Shown here: in pieces, positions 17,197 through 26,496 of the stretch | Layout: every line of letters starts with the position of its first letter | Position numbering within the stretch: position 1 is the stretch's first letter | Source: Coxiellaceae bacterium | Lineage (GTDB): Bacteria; Pseudomonadota; Gammaproteobacteria; Coxiellales; Coxiellaceae | Length of the DNA: 64,000 bases | Assembly (NCBI GenBank): GCA_030680235.1 | Contig: JAUXWQ010000062.1 | Span: forward strand, 18,233-82,232 | Direction: 5' to 3' | The notes under the pieces: generated by a model | Told to the model about the DNA's origin: nothing | Seen by the model: only the letters and a program-made list of their open reading frames with translations | Database searches by the model: none | Position numbers and translations under genes: made by a program

Positions 17197-17946
17197 CTAA
17201 GTCCATATTGCAACAACGGCCATAATAGCAAAACCTAAAATCACAAAATAAAATCGCTTTAAATCACAGCATTGCTTAACAAGCGTTGCTTTTTCCAATC
17301 CATGCAAGGTACCTAAATAGAGAAATGTACCCGCAGCAAGTGAACTAAAAATTGGCTGCAAGAGAGGATAATTCCCAAAAAAAGTATTCGCTGTAGCACC
17401 CAGCAAAATACCAAATGGTGTCATCAATGAAAATACTAAAAACAACATTAAATTAGTTTTGAATTGAAAATGGCTTTTATTGACCTGCACAGCAAGTGAA
17501 AAGCTCTCTGCCCATTTGTGAGCAATAATTGCCAAAAAGATTACAAACATCACAGAAAAGGATTTTCCTAGCCCTAATGCTGCACCCATTAAGAATGCAT
17601 GTATGGAAAGCATCAGCGTCGCTAAAATCGCAAATGTGCTGCTGGAACTTCCTTCATGCGAGACAATTTCTCGTCCAATATGCTCCAGCCATAATAAAAA
17701 TAAAAAAGTCGTACCAGTTAATAAAAAGGCAAGTGGATAATGAAAAGACAGCTGATAAAAACGTTGTGATGCATCCCCCAGCATATGAATCAATGCAGCC
17801 CCTAAAAACACACCTGCCGCTACTGATTCCGGAATAAGAAAGTTAGGCTCATCTTTCGATTTTAATTTTTTAAAAAAAGGGTACAAGCCTGAAATCAAGG
17901 TAATAAGGAGAATGCTAAATAAACTGATTAATTTGAAAGTCCACAT
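17197..17946 (-). CDS. ZIP-family metal transporter
   Basis: Predicted inner-membrane importer of Zn or related divalent metals. The 249-residue protein has about eight hydrophobic segments. Family marks include SVAAGVFLGAALIHMLGDA in an early helix, SIHAFLMGAALGLG in the fourth, AHKWAESFSLAV in the fifth (the His/Glu metal site) and SLAAGTFLYLGTLHGLE near the end. The loop before helix IV is short and poor in His, unlike many eukaryotic ZIPs. It stands alone: repeats lie behind it and the methyltransferase/TPR gene ends 67 bases upstream on the same strand. Substrate cannot be told from sequence. Confidence 0.85.
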   Translation of the reverse strand: MWTFKLISLFSILLITLISGLYPFFKKLKSKDEPNFLIPESVAAGVFLGAALIHMLGDASQRFYQLSFHYPLAFLLTGTTFLFLLWLEHIGREIVSHEGSSSSTFAILATLMLSIHAFLMGAALGLGKSFSVMFVIFLAIIAHKWAESFSLAVQVNKSHFQFKTNLMLFLVFSLMTPFGILLGATANTFFGNYPLLQPIFSSLAAGTFLYLGTLHGLEKATLVKQCCDLKRFYFVILGFAIMAVVAIWT

Positions 17947-18012
17947 AATTAAATCCCAAATTTTATACGTTTCAGAGGAGACTTAATAAATCAACGTCTC
18001 CACGTTAAAAAC

Positions 18013-19560
18013 TTACTTCTCATTTTGAATTACCGAAATCCACTCTTTTGCATCTTTAGCGTCTGCATTAAATGCATGCGCACGCTCTAATAATTCAACA
18101 GCTTTTTCATTACGATCCAAGCTGTAATAACACATACCCATATTAAACAGCGCAACATCACTATCACCAAAAAATTCAAGTGATTTTTCATAATAACTGA
18201 CAGCTTCTTCAAATCGGCCAATATTCTGGAAAAATACACCAATACTAAAATACGTATCTTCTGATGTTGGCAAACAAAAAACGTTATCCGAAATTTTTGA
18301 CATATTTTTTGCTAAAAATGAGACAACATCGGGCTCGCCTTCTTCAGCAAGCTCACACAAATACTCACTAATATGATCAAACAAATAAGGATCCCAATGC
18401 GATAAATTCAAATACGATGCCATCACTTCTAAAGCGCAGTTTTTATAGTGTTCAATGAAATGTTCATAAATAATAAAATAATCTGTCGGACTAAAGCCAT
18501 AAATCATATGTGAAATGGCTAATTGTAATTGTGAAAAATGTTCTAAGGTAAACCCACTTGAAAATACGCCCGTTGTAATATGTTCACGAAACGATTGAAT
18601 AACGGAATCACCCTGATGCATTTTCAAAAACTGAGCGATAGCATGGTAATTCACCATCACAGAAAAAGAGCCATGGAAATCCAACTCTGGATAATCACAG
18701 TGATCTAACTCTTCTGTATTGGAATAACCTTTGTCTGAACTTAATAGCAACATTTTACCATTGCCAATTTTCTGCAGACGCTGCAAGGCAACTAAGCCTG
18801 AAATTGGGAATTGAAAATGTGACTCCATCAAGGTATTTTGATAGTCAAACAAAACAGCATCTAATTCATTATGATAATAATGTTCTTTGATTTCATTTTC
18901 TTGATAACTTATTTTTGTTTTTTGCCAGTCCTTCGGAAAACCATTTTCCGTATTTTTTTCATCTGTTTCAATGGTTACCGTCGATTCAAATAATTTTTTA
19001 TCGCGTACAGTAAAAACATCTGTCGCAATAGAATCAAATAAATAATTGGCAATCACGATCAATGGATTTTTAATTGTCTTTTCAGAAATAATTTCCTGTG
19101 ATTTATATAAATTAATACTCTCACTGCGATACATATCATAAACAGAAAAATCTAACATCCCTGCCTCTAGAAACGGCTTTAAACCTGCATGATTTTCCCA
19201 AAACTCAAAAGAGTTGGCAGAAATGTCGGACATAACATAACAAATTTTAATAGCTTCTAATTTTAAAATTTTTTGAAGTTGTAAAAAATTTTTTAAAAAA
19301 TAAAAGCTAAATTGACCGGTACCCGTTCCCAGCTCTAATAAATAAAAAATGTCATTTTTTGCAGAAGGATTTTTTAAAATCCAATCTTGCATAAAAGAAA
19401 TTGCCATTTCTGCATAGCTTTTTGCGATAAAAGGATTGCTGGTAATATAAAAAGGCACATCATCATCCCAGGCCTGAATACCTTTTTCGTTATAATATTT
19501 CTTTTGGTCAGCCCACATGATGGACTTGGAAAAAGGGATGTTTTTTTCGATGGTAATCAT
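18013..19560 (-). CDS. SAM-dependent methyltransferase-like protein with TPR tail
   Basis: A 515-residue soluble protein. The N-terminal part has MWADQKKYYNEKGIQAWDD, then a clear class-I methyltransferase motif LLELGTGTGQFSFYF at about residues 74-88, and LIVANYLFDSIATDVF, which could be motif IV. The C-terminal 110 residues contain at least two tetratricopeptide units (FSIGVFFQNIGRFEEAVSYY and LFNMGMCYYSLDRNEKAVEL). The arrangement recalls MidA/NDUFAF7-type methyltransferases joined to a protein-binding tail, but I cannot name a substrate. It follows uvrC on the same strand, with a short family-E repeat between. There is no signal peptide. Confidence 0.7.
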   Translation of the reverse strand: MITIEKNIPFSKSIMWADQKKYYNEKGIQAWDDDVPFYITSNPFIAKSYAEMAISFMQDWILKNPSAKNDIFYLLELGTGTGQFSFYFLKNFLQLQKILKLEAIKICYVMSDISANSFEFWENHAGLKPFLEAGMLDFSVYDMYRSESINLYKSQEIISEKTIKNPLIVIANYLFDSIATDVFTVRDKKLFESTVTIETDEKNTENGFPKDWQKTKISYQENEIKEHYYHNELDAVLFDYQNTLMESHFQFPISGLVALQRLQKIGNGKMLLLSSDKGYSNTEELDHCDYPELDFHGSFSVMVNYHAIAQFLKMHQGDSVIQSFREHITTGVFSSGFTLEHFSQLQLAISHMIYGFSPTDYFIIYEHFIEHYKNCALEVMASYLNLSHWDPYLFDHISEYLCELAEEGEPDVVSFLAKNMSKISDNVFCLPTSEDTYFSIGVFFQNIGRFEEAVSYYEKSLEFFGDSDVALFNMGMCYYSLDRNEKAVELLERAHAFNADAKDAKEWISVIQNEK

Positions 19561-19582
19561 ATGTTTTCTCTTTTATCATTAT

Positions 19583-19629
19583 CTGCGCGAAGCCTTCTGG
19601 CTGCGCTACTGTCTGGTCTTCGCGTACAA
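19583..19629. repeat. family E short repeat, copy 1
   Basis: The sequence around CTGCGCGAAGCCTTCTGGCT, followed by GCGCTACTG and GGTCTTCG, resembles the copies at 35575 (inverted) and 59714. It contains the short inverted pairs AGCC/GGCT and CGCGAAG/CTTCGCG. It lies between uvrC and the methyltransferase gene. Confidence 0.5.
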
Positions 19630-21423
19630 CTACCTTAGCGCATCATAAATACGCTTCGCCAAGTCTCGACTTACACCCTTCACCTTTGAAATTTCTGCTG
19701 CACTCGCTTTTTTTAATTCACTCAACCCACCAAAATAATGGAGCAAGGCTTTTTTACGCTCGCCACCCACACCTGCAATTGTATCTAATACCGACTGTAA
19801 TCTATTTTTACCACGCATTTTTCGATGCGCAGTAATCGCAAATCGATGTGCTTCGTCTCGAATCTGTTGAATCAAGAATCGTGCCGGGCTCTCTTGCGGT
19901 AATTCAATCGCTTTGTTATCAAGAATAATTTTTTCTAAGCCCGCTTTGCGGGTTGGGCCCTTTGCAACACCCAGCAATATAACACCAGAAATCTGCAATG
20001 ATTCCATCACTTCAATTGCCATTGTTAGCTGCCCTTTACCCCCATCAATAATAATGACATCTGGCAAAGAAAGATTATGCATTTTCAAGTGTGTGTAGCG
20101 GCGTGTCAATGCTTGTGTCATCGCCGCATAATCATCCCCTGGGGTGATATTTTCAATAGTAAATTGCCGATACAGCTTTTTAATAGCCCCCTGCTCTCCA
20201 AACACAACACAGGATGCTTTGGTGGCCTCTCCCATCGTATGGCTGATATCAAAGCATTCCACACGCTCTGGTTTATTGGGTAATCCCAACATTGTCTGAA
20301 AGGACTCCCATTTTTCAATCAATTGATTTTTATCAGACTGATGTTGTAGTAAGGCTTGCTCTGCATTATTCAGCGCAATAGATTGCCATTCACGAAAAGC
20401 CGGCATTTGACGCGCGGTAATGCTTACTTTTGACTGCCACTGTTCTTGCAAACATTTTTCAATCCATGCGCGATCTGCAATTTTTTCATTACTCACAATC
20501 CAATCAACTGAATCATGGCCACGCAAGGTATTGCAATAGTATTGTGGAATAAACGCACTTAAGACTTCTTCACGCGTTGAATTTTCTGGCAGCCTTGGAA
20601 AGAAAGTTTTATGGCCTAACAAATTACCATGACGCACAGAGACAACAGCAATACACATCTCACCTAATTTTTCTGCTAATCCAAAAATATCAATATTACC
20701 TTTTTCACCAATCACAAATTGTTGCGCTTGTAATTTTCGCAAGCGAATTAATAAATCACGTAAATGGGCAGCATTCTCATAATTCATTTTTTCAGAAGCT
20801 TCTATCATCCGATTTTCAATCGATGCCATCACCGTTTTATTTTTACCCGACAAAAAGTCTATCGCATCTTTTACTTGTAATTGATAATTTTCTTTTGATA
20901 CATAATTAACACAAGGCGCTGTACAACGACCAATTTGATATTGCAAGCAAGGACGCGAACGATTTTTAAAGAAAATACTGCTGCATTGCCGCAATTGAAA
21001 TAGTTTTTGAATCAATGCCAAATTATCACGCACGGACCCTGCATTGGGGTATGGCCCAAAATAGCGACCTTTTTCTTTACGCGCACCCCGATGATAATCC
21101 AGTCGTGGAAAGGCTTCTTCGGATAAAAATAAAAAAGGGTAAGATTTATCATCACGCAATAAAATATTATATTTAGGACGATGTGCCTTAATTAAATTTA
21201 ATTCTAATAATAAAGCCTGATTTTCATTTTCTGTGATGGTGATTTGAATATCGGCAATTTTTTCAACAAGCGCCGCGGTTTTTTTATCTTGCGTTTTTTT
21301 TTGAAAGTATTGAGAGACACGTTTTTTTAAATCTTTGGCTTTACCAACGTAGATGATTTTTTGATGATTGTCGAAAAAGCGATAGACGCCAGGTTTGTTG
21401 GGGAGGTTTTGTAACTGATTCAT
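19630..21423 (-). CDS. uvrC: excinuclease ABC subunit C
   Basis: Makes both incisions in UvrABC nucleotide excision repair. The N-terminal GIY-YIG nuclease domain (PGVYRFFD...IIYVGKAKDLKKRV) makes the 3' cut. A UvrB-binding UVR motif sits near ENRMIEASEKMNYENAAHLR. The RNase-H-like domain (ECFDISHTMGEATKASCVVF, VIIDGGKGQL) makes the 5' cut, and a C-terminal helix-hairpin-helix pair (LDTIAGVGGERKKALLHYFG) binds DNA. Length (597) is normal. It follows uvrY, the conserved gammaproteobacterial pair, with a family-B palindrome between them. Confidence 0.97.
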   Translation of the reverse strand: MNQLQNLPNKPGVYRFFDNHQKIIYVGKAKDLKKRVSQYFQKKTQDKKTAALVEKIADIQITITENENQALLLELNLIKAHRPKYNILLRDDKSYPFLFLSEEAFPRLDYHRGARKEKGRYFGPYPNAGSVRDNLALIQKLFQLRQCSSIFFKNRSRPCLQYQIGRCTAPCVNYVSKENYQLQVKDAIDFLSGKNKTVMASIENRMIEASEKMNYENAAHLRDLLIRLRKLQAQQFVIGEKGNIDIFGLAEKLGEMCIAVVSVRHGNLLGHKTFFPRLPENSTREEVLSAFIPQYYCNTLRGHDSVDWIVSNEKIADRAWIEKCLQEQWQSKVSITARQMPAFREWQSIALNNAEQALLQHQSDKNQLIEKWESFQTMLGLPNKPERVECFDISHTMGEATKASCVVFGEQGAIKKLYRQFTIENITPGDDYAAMTQALTRRYTHLKMHNLSLPDVIIIDGGKGQLTMAIEVMESLQISGVILLGVAKGPTRKAGLEKIILDNKAIELPQESPARFLIQQIRDEAHRFAITAHRKMRGKNRLQSVLDTIAGVGGERKKALLHYFGGLSELKKASAAEISKVKGVSRDLAKRIYDALR

Positions 21424-21430
21424 GGTTTTC

Positions 21431-21567
21431 GTGACCGTGACTGTGACTGTGACTGTGTCGGAGGCACAATCTAGATTTATTTATAATTAATTATTCTACT
21501 TCAAAAAGTGTTGTTGTATTAAGAAAGAATTTGATTGCACCTCTGACACAGTCACAGTCACAGTCAC
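21431..21567. repeat. family B palindrome between uvrY and uvrC
   Basis: The left arm GTGACCGTGACTGTGACTGT (from 21431) continues into GTCGGAGGCACAATC; the right arm (21532-21567) starts GATTGCACCTCTGACA and ends in three CAGTCA units. The TGA stop codon of uvrY is formed by the outermost repeat unit, so repeat and coding end overlap by three bases. Confidence 0.82.
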
Positions 21568-22205
21568 TTCTCCGAATCTACCACCCCATGACGAATCCCC
21601 AGCAAAGTCAATTCCACATCATTTTTAACTTTTAATTTACTGAAAATACGATAACGGTAGCTATTGACGGTTTTTGTACTGAGACACAAACTCTCAGCAA
21701 TGTGCTGCACCGTCGTGCCACGCGTAATCATCATCATCACCTGCAATTCACGCTCAGATAATAACTCAAAAGGAGAAGCTTCTTGATCACTGACATGCCG
21801 AAATGCCAGCCGATTGGCAATTTCTGAGCTGATAAAACGCTGTCCAGCATGTATCGCACGAATAGCGCGAACCATTTCGTCCATTGAAGCACCCTTGGTT
21901 AAATAACCAGATGCTCCCGCTTGCAACAAACGCGCCGGATACAAATCATTGTCACAAATCGTTAAAACGAGGACTTTAATGTCAGGATCAACACGTATTA
22001 ATTTTCGAGTGGCTTCAAAACCCCCAATTCCAGGCATTTTGACGTCCATAATGACCACGTTAGGCCTGGATTTTCGCGCAACCTTAACCGCTTCTTCACC
22101 GGTTGACGCTTCACCAATAACTTTGATTCCAGAAACATCATCTAGAATTTTTTTGATGCCCGTACGGACGAGATCATGATCATCAACTAGGAGCACGCTA
22201 ATCAT
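21564..22205 (-). CDS. uvrY: two-component response regulator UvrY/GacA/LetA
   Basis: NarL-type response regulator; orthologues (UvrY, GacA, LetA) respond to BarA/GacS/LetS and switch on Csr-titrating small RNAs, controlling the growth-to-transmission switch in Legionella. The receiver domain (residues 1-120) has the acidic pocket Asp8-Asp9, phospho-acceptor Asp54 in VIMDVKMPG and Lys104 in GYLTKGA. The LuxR-type helix-turn-helix is LSERELQVMMMITRGTTVQH then ESLCLSTKTVNSYRYRIF. It is 213 residues and sits before uvrC as in E. coli. tRNA-Ser lies just upstream. The partner kinase is not in this window. Confidence 0.93.
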   Translation of the reverse strand: MISVLLVDDHDLVRTGIKKILDDVSGIKVIGEASTGEEAVKVARKSRPNVVIMDVKMPGIGGFEATRKLIRVDPDIKVLVLTICDNDLYPARLLQAGASGYLTKGASMDEMVRAIRAIHAGQRFISSEIANRLAFRHVSDQEASPFELLSERELQVMMMITRGTTVQHIAESLCLSTKTVNSYRYRIFSKLKVKNDVELTLLGIRHGVVDSEK

Positions 22206-22224
22206 TACCGAGACTCACTACATT

Positions 22225-22313
22225 TGGCGGAGAGACAGAGATTCGAACTCTGGGAGGGAGTTACCCTCAACGGTTTTCAAGACCGCCGCATTAAACCACT
22301 CTGCCATCTCTCC
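22225..22313 (-). tRNA. tRNA-Ser (anticodon TGA)
   Basis: An 89-nt type-II tRNA with a long variable arm and encoded CCA. The acceptor stem is GGAGAGA/TCTCTCC with discriminator G, the anticodon loop CTTGAAA holds TGA, and the variable arm is TTGAGGGTAACTCCCTCC-like. The T arm is CAGAG TTCGAAT CTCTG. It lies between truB and uvrY, 19 bases from the uvrY start, and all three are on the same strand. Confidence 0.96.
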
Positions 22314-22408
22314 AAAATCATTTTCGCAATAATACGATGGTATTGAGAAATAGTCACTGATTTTTTGAAAATAGTTCTCAATTTTAAAATTTTTAGAAGG
22401 ATCCGTAT

Positions 22409-23284
22409 CTAATTATTCGATGGGTTAATCAAACGCTTTGAAATAAGCCGACCATCACTCATCACTTCACCCATGCCAAAAAAACCTTGGTTTTCACTAT
22501 ATAATCGCACCAAACCTATTTTTGCATCATCACCTGCAATTACTTTTCCTTGCTGTAATGCTAGCTGAGACGCCTCTGAAAGCATTAAAATCGGAAAATG
22601 ATCCACCGCTGTATCCATCGGTAATAAATAGCGTTCAGGATGCTCTAAAGTTTGTAGTTGTTCCAAGGTAATCATGTCTTTTTCAAGATATTTTCCCACA
22701 GACAATCGACGCAATTGCGTGACATGCGCACCACAGCCTAATTTTTCACCCACATCATCGGTCAATGTGCGCACATAAGTGCCACTGCTGCATTTCACCA
22801 TGTAATTCACAAAATGATTGTCGATCGATAAAACAGCAATGTTATAAAGTGTGATTGGACGCGCAGCACGGTCAATCGTAATACCCCGACGCGCATAATC
22901 ATACAAAGGTATGCCATTGTGTTTTAAAGCAGAAAACATCGTAGGGATTTGTAAAATGTTGCCACGAAATGCATCGAAAGCAGCATCGATATTTTGCAAG
23001 GAAAAATGGGGAACCGTTTTTGTTGCAATAATCTCACCTTCTGCATCACTCGTGTTCGTACGAACACCGAGCTGCATCGTGACAAGATAGGTTTTATCGC
23101 AATCTAATACATACTGCGAAAACTTGGTGGCTTCACCCAAACAAATCGGCAACATACCCGAAGCAAGCGGATCCAACGTGCCTGTATGCCCCGCTTTTTT
23201 TGCCTGAAATAAACGCTTTACACGCTGTAAGGCATGATTAGAAGAAAGCCCAATGGGTTTGTCGAGGAGGAATATGCCGTTCAT
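22409..23284 (-). CDS. truB: tRNA pseudouridine(55) synthase
   Basis: Makes pseudouridine 55 in the T loop of tRNAs. The protein starts MNGIFLLDKPIGLSSNHALQ; the catalytic Asp lies in KAGHTGTLDPLASGMLPICLG. Further blocks are IQIPTMFSALKHNG-like (LQIPTMFSALKHNGIPLYDYAR), CSSGTYVRTLTDDVGEKLG and VTQLRRLSVG. Length is 291, a little under E. coli's 314. It is the last gene of rimP-nusA-infB-rbfA-truB. In E. coli rpsO and pnp follow; here these are 30 kb away. Confidence 0.96.
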   Translation of the reverse strand: MNGIFLLDKPIGLSSNHALQRVKRLFQAKKAGHTGTLDPLASGMLPICLGEATKFSQYVLDCDKTYLVTMQLGVRTNTSDAEGEIIATKTVPHFSLQNIDAAFDAFRGNILQIPTMFSALKHNGIPLYDYARRGITIDRAARPITLYNIAVLSIDNHFVNYMVKCSSGTYVRTLTDDVGEKLGCGAHVTQLRRLSVGKYLEKDMITLEQLQTLEHPERYLLPMDTAVDHFPILMLSEASQLALQQGKVIAGDDAKIGLVRLYSENQGFFGMGEVMSDGRLISKRLINPSNN

Positions 23285-23349
23285 TATGGTTTAAGTTCTC
23301 TCATCTCTCGATGTGAACATGATGGAAACATAAGCAATGCTCCGATGCT

Positions 23350-23488
23350 CGATACGAGCATGAGCTTAGCGAGTGTTTTTGCAGAAAATCTCGATACTCA
23401 CAAGACCCTGCAAAAACACTCGCTACGCTCATGCTCGCATCAAACATCACTCATGCTCGCACCAAGCACCACTCATGCTCGCATCATG
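23350..23488. repeat. family A palindrome between rbfA and truB
   Basis: The left arm about 23351-23384 (TACGAGCATGAGCTTAGCGA, GTGTTTTTGCAG) faces the right arm 23408-23441. The right arm is followed by two further direct copies of CTCATGCTCGCA(T/C)CA, at about 23450 and 23473. The third copy runs to the rbfA stop codon. Unlike most family-A copies this one lies between co-directional genes of one operon. Confidence 0.75.
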
Positions 23489-23822
23489 CATCTTTCAACA
23501 ATGCTGAAATTTTTTCGCCTTCCTCTATAGCCGTATCAAAACGAAAAATCAATTTGGGCGTATGGCGCAATTCCGTTGTTTTTGATAAGTGCGCACGAAA
23601 AAAACCAGACGCTTTTTCAAAAGCTTTTTTAGCACCATCAATATTTTTTTTACTCGGATCTAACATCGTGAAAAAAATAATGGCCTGCGTAAAATCAGGC
23701 GCTAAATCAACGCCCGTCAACGTAACCGACACTAAACGCGGATCACGCACTTCTTTACGCAAAAGTTGCGCAATAGTCATCTGAATTAATTCAGCAACCC
23801 GGTTAGTACGTTTGGATTTCAT
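23484..23822 (-). CDS. rbfA: ribosome-binding factor A
   Basis: KH-fold factor for late 30S maturation, acting on helix 1 of 16S rRNA, and needed for cold adaptation in E. coli. The 112-residue protein shows NRVAELIQMTIAQLLRKEVR DPR-like opening, VSVTLTGVDLAPDFTQAIIFF and FFRAHLSKTTELRHTPKLIF RFD. It is slightly shorter than E. coli RbfA (133) at the C-terminus, where the family is variable. It follows infB by 41 bases in the conserved order. Confidence 0.95.
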   Translation of the reverse strand: MKSKRTNRVAELIQMTIAQLLRKEVRDPRLVSVTLTGVDLAPDFTQAIIFFTMLDPSKKNIDGAKKAFEKASGFFRAHLSKTTELRHTPKLIFRFDTAIEEGEKISALLKDA

Positions 23823-23863
23823 AATATACTCTCAGCTTTTCAAAGACGCGATCAATCGCGTCT

Positions 23864-26392
23864 CTATAGCGTCCGTGCGACTTGAACCCGTTCGTAACAT
23901 TCAATTTGGTCGCCGTTTTTAATATCATTATAATTTTTAACGCCGATACCACATTCCATGCCATTACGCACTTCACTTGCATCTTCTTTAAAGCGACGCA
24001 ATGATTCCAATGCGCCCTGATAGATCACAACGTTGTTACGCAATACACGAATGGGAAGACTACGACGCACAATGCCATCAATAACCATACAACCCGCAAT
24101 AGAACCAAATTTTGAGGAACGGAACACTTCACGCACTTGCGCCAAGCCCACAATTTTCTCATCAAATTTTGGCGCTAATAAGCCAGTCATCGCCGATTTA
24201 ATTTCATCAATCAAATCATAAATAATGCTGTAATAACGCAAATCAACAGATTCTTTTTCAACCAATGCACGCGCACCTGCATCCGCACGCACATTAAATC
24301 CAAGCACAACCGCATTCGATGCCATTGCCAAATTAATATCCGATTCTGTAATACCACCTACCGCAGAAGAAATAATAACTACTTTTACTTCAGGCGTTGA
24401 TAACTTCATTAATGAATCTTGAAGCGCTTCTAATGAACCTTGAACATCGGCTTTCAATACCACATTCAGAATGGCTTGCTCAGAACCAATATTTGAAAAT
24501 AAGTTTTCAAGACGCATCGCATGCTGTTTAGCCAAACGCACATCACGATGCTTACCATGACGGAAACTTGCAATTTCTCGCGCTTTACGTTCATTCGGCA
24601 CAACAATCGCCTCATCACCCGCCGTCGGCACAGCAGATAAACCCAATACTTCAACAGGAATAGACGGACCTACCGATTCAACAGGCTTGCCATTGTCGCC
24701 AATCATGGCGCGAATACGGCCAAATTCATGACCCGCCAATAAAATATCCCCTTTTTTCAATACACCACTCGTTACAAGAATGGTTGCAACAGGGCCACGG
24801 CCTTTATCCAATCGTGATTCCAACACAACACCATGTGCCATACCTGTATTCGGTGCTTTTAATTCCAAGACTTCCGCTTGTAATAAAATACCTTCAAGCA
24901 AAGCATCCACACCATCTCCTGTTTTAGCAGAGATGTAATGGAATTGCGTGTCGCCACCCCACTCTTCAGAAATAATGTCATGCTGTGATAATTCTGTTTT
25001 TACACGATCCAAATCTTTATCGTGCTTATCCATCTTATTAATCGCAACAACGACGGGTACTTTTGCCGCTTTCGCATGCTTAATTGCTTCAATCGTTTGC
25101 GGTTTTACACCATCATCAGCAGCAACAACAAGCACAACGATATCCGTGCATTGCGCACCACGTGCACGCATCGCTGTAAACGCTTCGTGACCTGGCGTAT
25201 CTAAAAAGGTAATGGTTCCACGCGGTGTATCGACGTGATACGCACCAATATGCTGCGTAATACCACCCGCTTCACCCGCCGTTACTTTCGTACGACGAAT
25301 ATAATCGAGCAATGATGTTTTACCATGATCGACATGGCCCATAATGGTAACAACAGGTGGGCGATCAACCGCTTCACGGTTCACGTCTTCTTTATAATCT
25401 AACAAGCCCTCTTCAATCGCATTTTCTTTTGTTGCTATCCCTTTGTGTCCCATTTCTTCAACAAGCAACATCGCGGTATCTTGATCAATAGGTTGGTTGA
25501 TGGTCACAATCGCACCCATTTTCATCATCACTTTGATGACTTCAGCGGCTTTTACTGACATTTTTTGTGCCAATTCACCCACAGTGATCATTTCTGGAAT
25601 GCTGACTTCATGCGTAACAGGCGTCACTGGTTTTGCAAAGCTATGATCAAAAGTGGCTTTTGAATCCGCTTTACCCTTGAATTTTTTACGACGACGGAAA
25701 GAGTGAAATTCACCACCCTCTTCATCATCACCAGCGCTCGGCAACATAGTAATACGATGCGAACGTGGCGCTGTAAAATCACGCTTTACTGGCTTTTTAT
25801 TACGCGCACCCGTTTTTCCGTCATCATCAGAATCGTCACCTGCTTTTCCACGTTTTGTTTTCTTACCTAAAACATCTTGAGAAGGAGAGGGAGCAGCAAC
25901 AGATTCTGCTTTCTTCAGTTTATCCAAAACAACAGGCTGACCTGGCTTAATCTCAGATTTTTGCACTGTTTCAACCACTGCCTCTATCGGCTTTGAAACA
26001 ACTGGCTGCTCTTCCACAGGAGCGGGTGTAGGCGCAGTTTCTACCACACGCGGTGTAGATACTTCTGTAACAACGGTCGGTGGCTTAATCACACGTTTCG
26101 TGCGCACTTCTACGCTCACACTTTTTTTATTCTGTGTGACAACACCCCCACTTTGACGCACTTGGCGTGGCTGCATTGTTAATGTTGAACGCGTCGTTGT
26201 CGTCGCTAACGCAGGCTTTTCATCGCTCACACGCCGGCTTTTTAAGTGCAATAATAACTTTCGTTTTTCATCGTCAGAAATAGCTTGATCATCGCTTGTT
26301 ACGATAACGCCCGCTTCTTTCAATTGTTCTTTTAAACGCTCTGGCGTCGTGCGAACGAGGTCTGCGAGTTGCTTAATTGTTACAGTTGCCAT
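23864..26392 (-). CDS. infB: translation initiation factor IF-2
   Basis: GTPase that brings fMet-tRNA to the 30S subunit and promotes subunit joining. The 842-residue protein has the small N-terminal IF2 domain ([20 protein letters not shown]), a long charged linker (about residues 60-250), then the G domain: G1 [13 protein letters not shown]3 DTPGHEAF, G4 NKMDK. Domains II-IV follow, ending with [21 protein letters not shown]. It lies between nusA and rbfA. The linker is shorter than in E. coli IF2 (890). Confidence 0.97.
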   Translation of the reverse strand: MATVTIKQLADLVRTTPERLKEQLKEAGVIVTSDDQAISDDEKRKLLLHLKSRRVSDEKPALATTTTRSTLTMQPRQVRQSGGVVTQNKKSVSVEVRTKRVIKPPTVVTEVSTPRVVETAPTPAPVEEQPVVSKPIEAVVETVQKSEIKPGQPVVLDKLKKAESVAAPSPSQDVLGKKTKRGKAGDDSDDDGKTGARNKKPVKRDFTAPRSHRITMLPSAGDDEEGGEFHSFRRRKKFKGKADSKATFDHSFAKPVTPVTHEVSIPEMITVGELAQKMSVKAAEVIKVMMKMGAIVTINQPIDQDTAMLLVEEMGHKGIATKENAIEEGLLDYKEDVNREAVDRPPVVTIMGHVDHGKTSLLDYIRRTKVTAGEAGGITQHIGAYHVDTPRGTITFLDTPGHEAFTAMRARGAQCTDIVVLVVAADDGVKPQTIEAIKHAKAAKVPVVVAINKMDKHDKDLDRVKTELSQHDIISEEWGGDTQFHYISAKTGDGVDALLEGILLQAEVLELKAPNTGMAHGVVLESRLDKGRGPVATILVTSGVLKKGDILLAGHEFGRIRAMIGDNGKPVESVGPSIPVEVLGLSAVPTAGDEAIVVPNERKAREIASFRHGKHRDVRLAKQHAMRLENLFSNIGSEQAILNVVLKADVQGSLEALQDSLMKLSTPEVKVVIISSAVGGITESDINLAMASNAVVLGFNVRADAGARALVEKESVDLRYYSIIYDLIDEIKSAMTGLLAPKFDEKIVGLAQVREVFRSSKFGSIAGCMVIDGIVRRSLPIRVLRNNVVIYQGALESLRRFKEDASEVRNGMECGIGVKNYNDIKNGDQIECYERVQVARTL

Positions 26393-26415
26393 ATTTTTTT
26401 AATCTCTGTTTACAG

Positions 26416-26494
26416 TGAGTGTGCGTGTGAATGTGCGTGTGCGCGTGAGTGTCAGAGGTACAATCAAATTTAAACCTCTGACACGCACACTCAC
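26416..26494. repeat. family B palindrome between nusA and infB
   Basis: The left arm GTGAGTGTGCGTGTGAATGT (from 26416) continues with GTGCGTGTGCGCGTGAGTGT and CAGAGGT; the right arm ACCTCTGACACGCACACTCA (from 26474) is shorter. The unit here is GTGCGT/GTGAGT. The left arm is expanded by several units relative to the right, which suggests slippage growth. Confidence 0.75.
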
Positions 26495-26496
26495 CC

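Noticed and set aside
23427..23486. Possible CRISPR-like direct repeats (CTCATGCTCGCA three times)
   Set aside because: Units are about 15 bases with 8-base gaps and match the arm of the family-A palindrome; there are no spacers of regular length and no cas genes.
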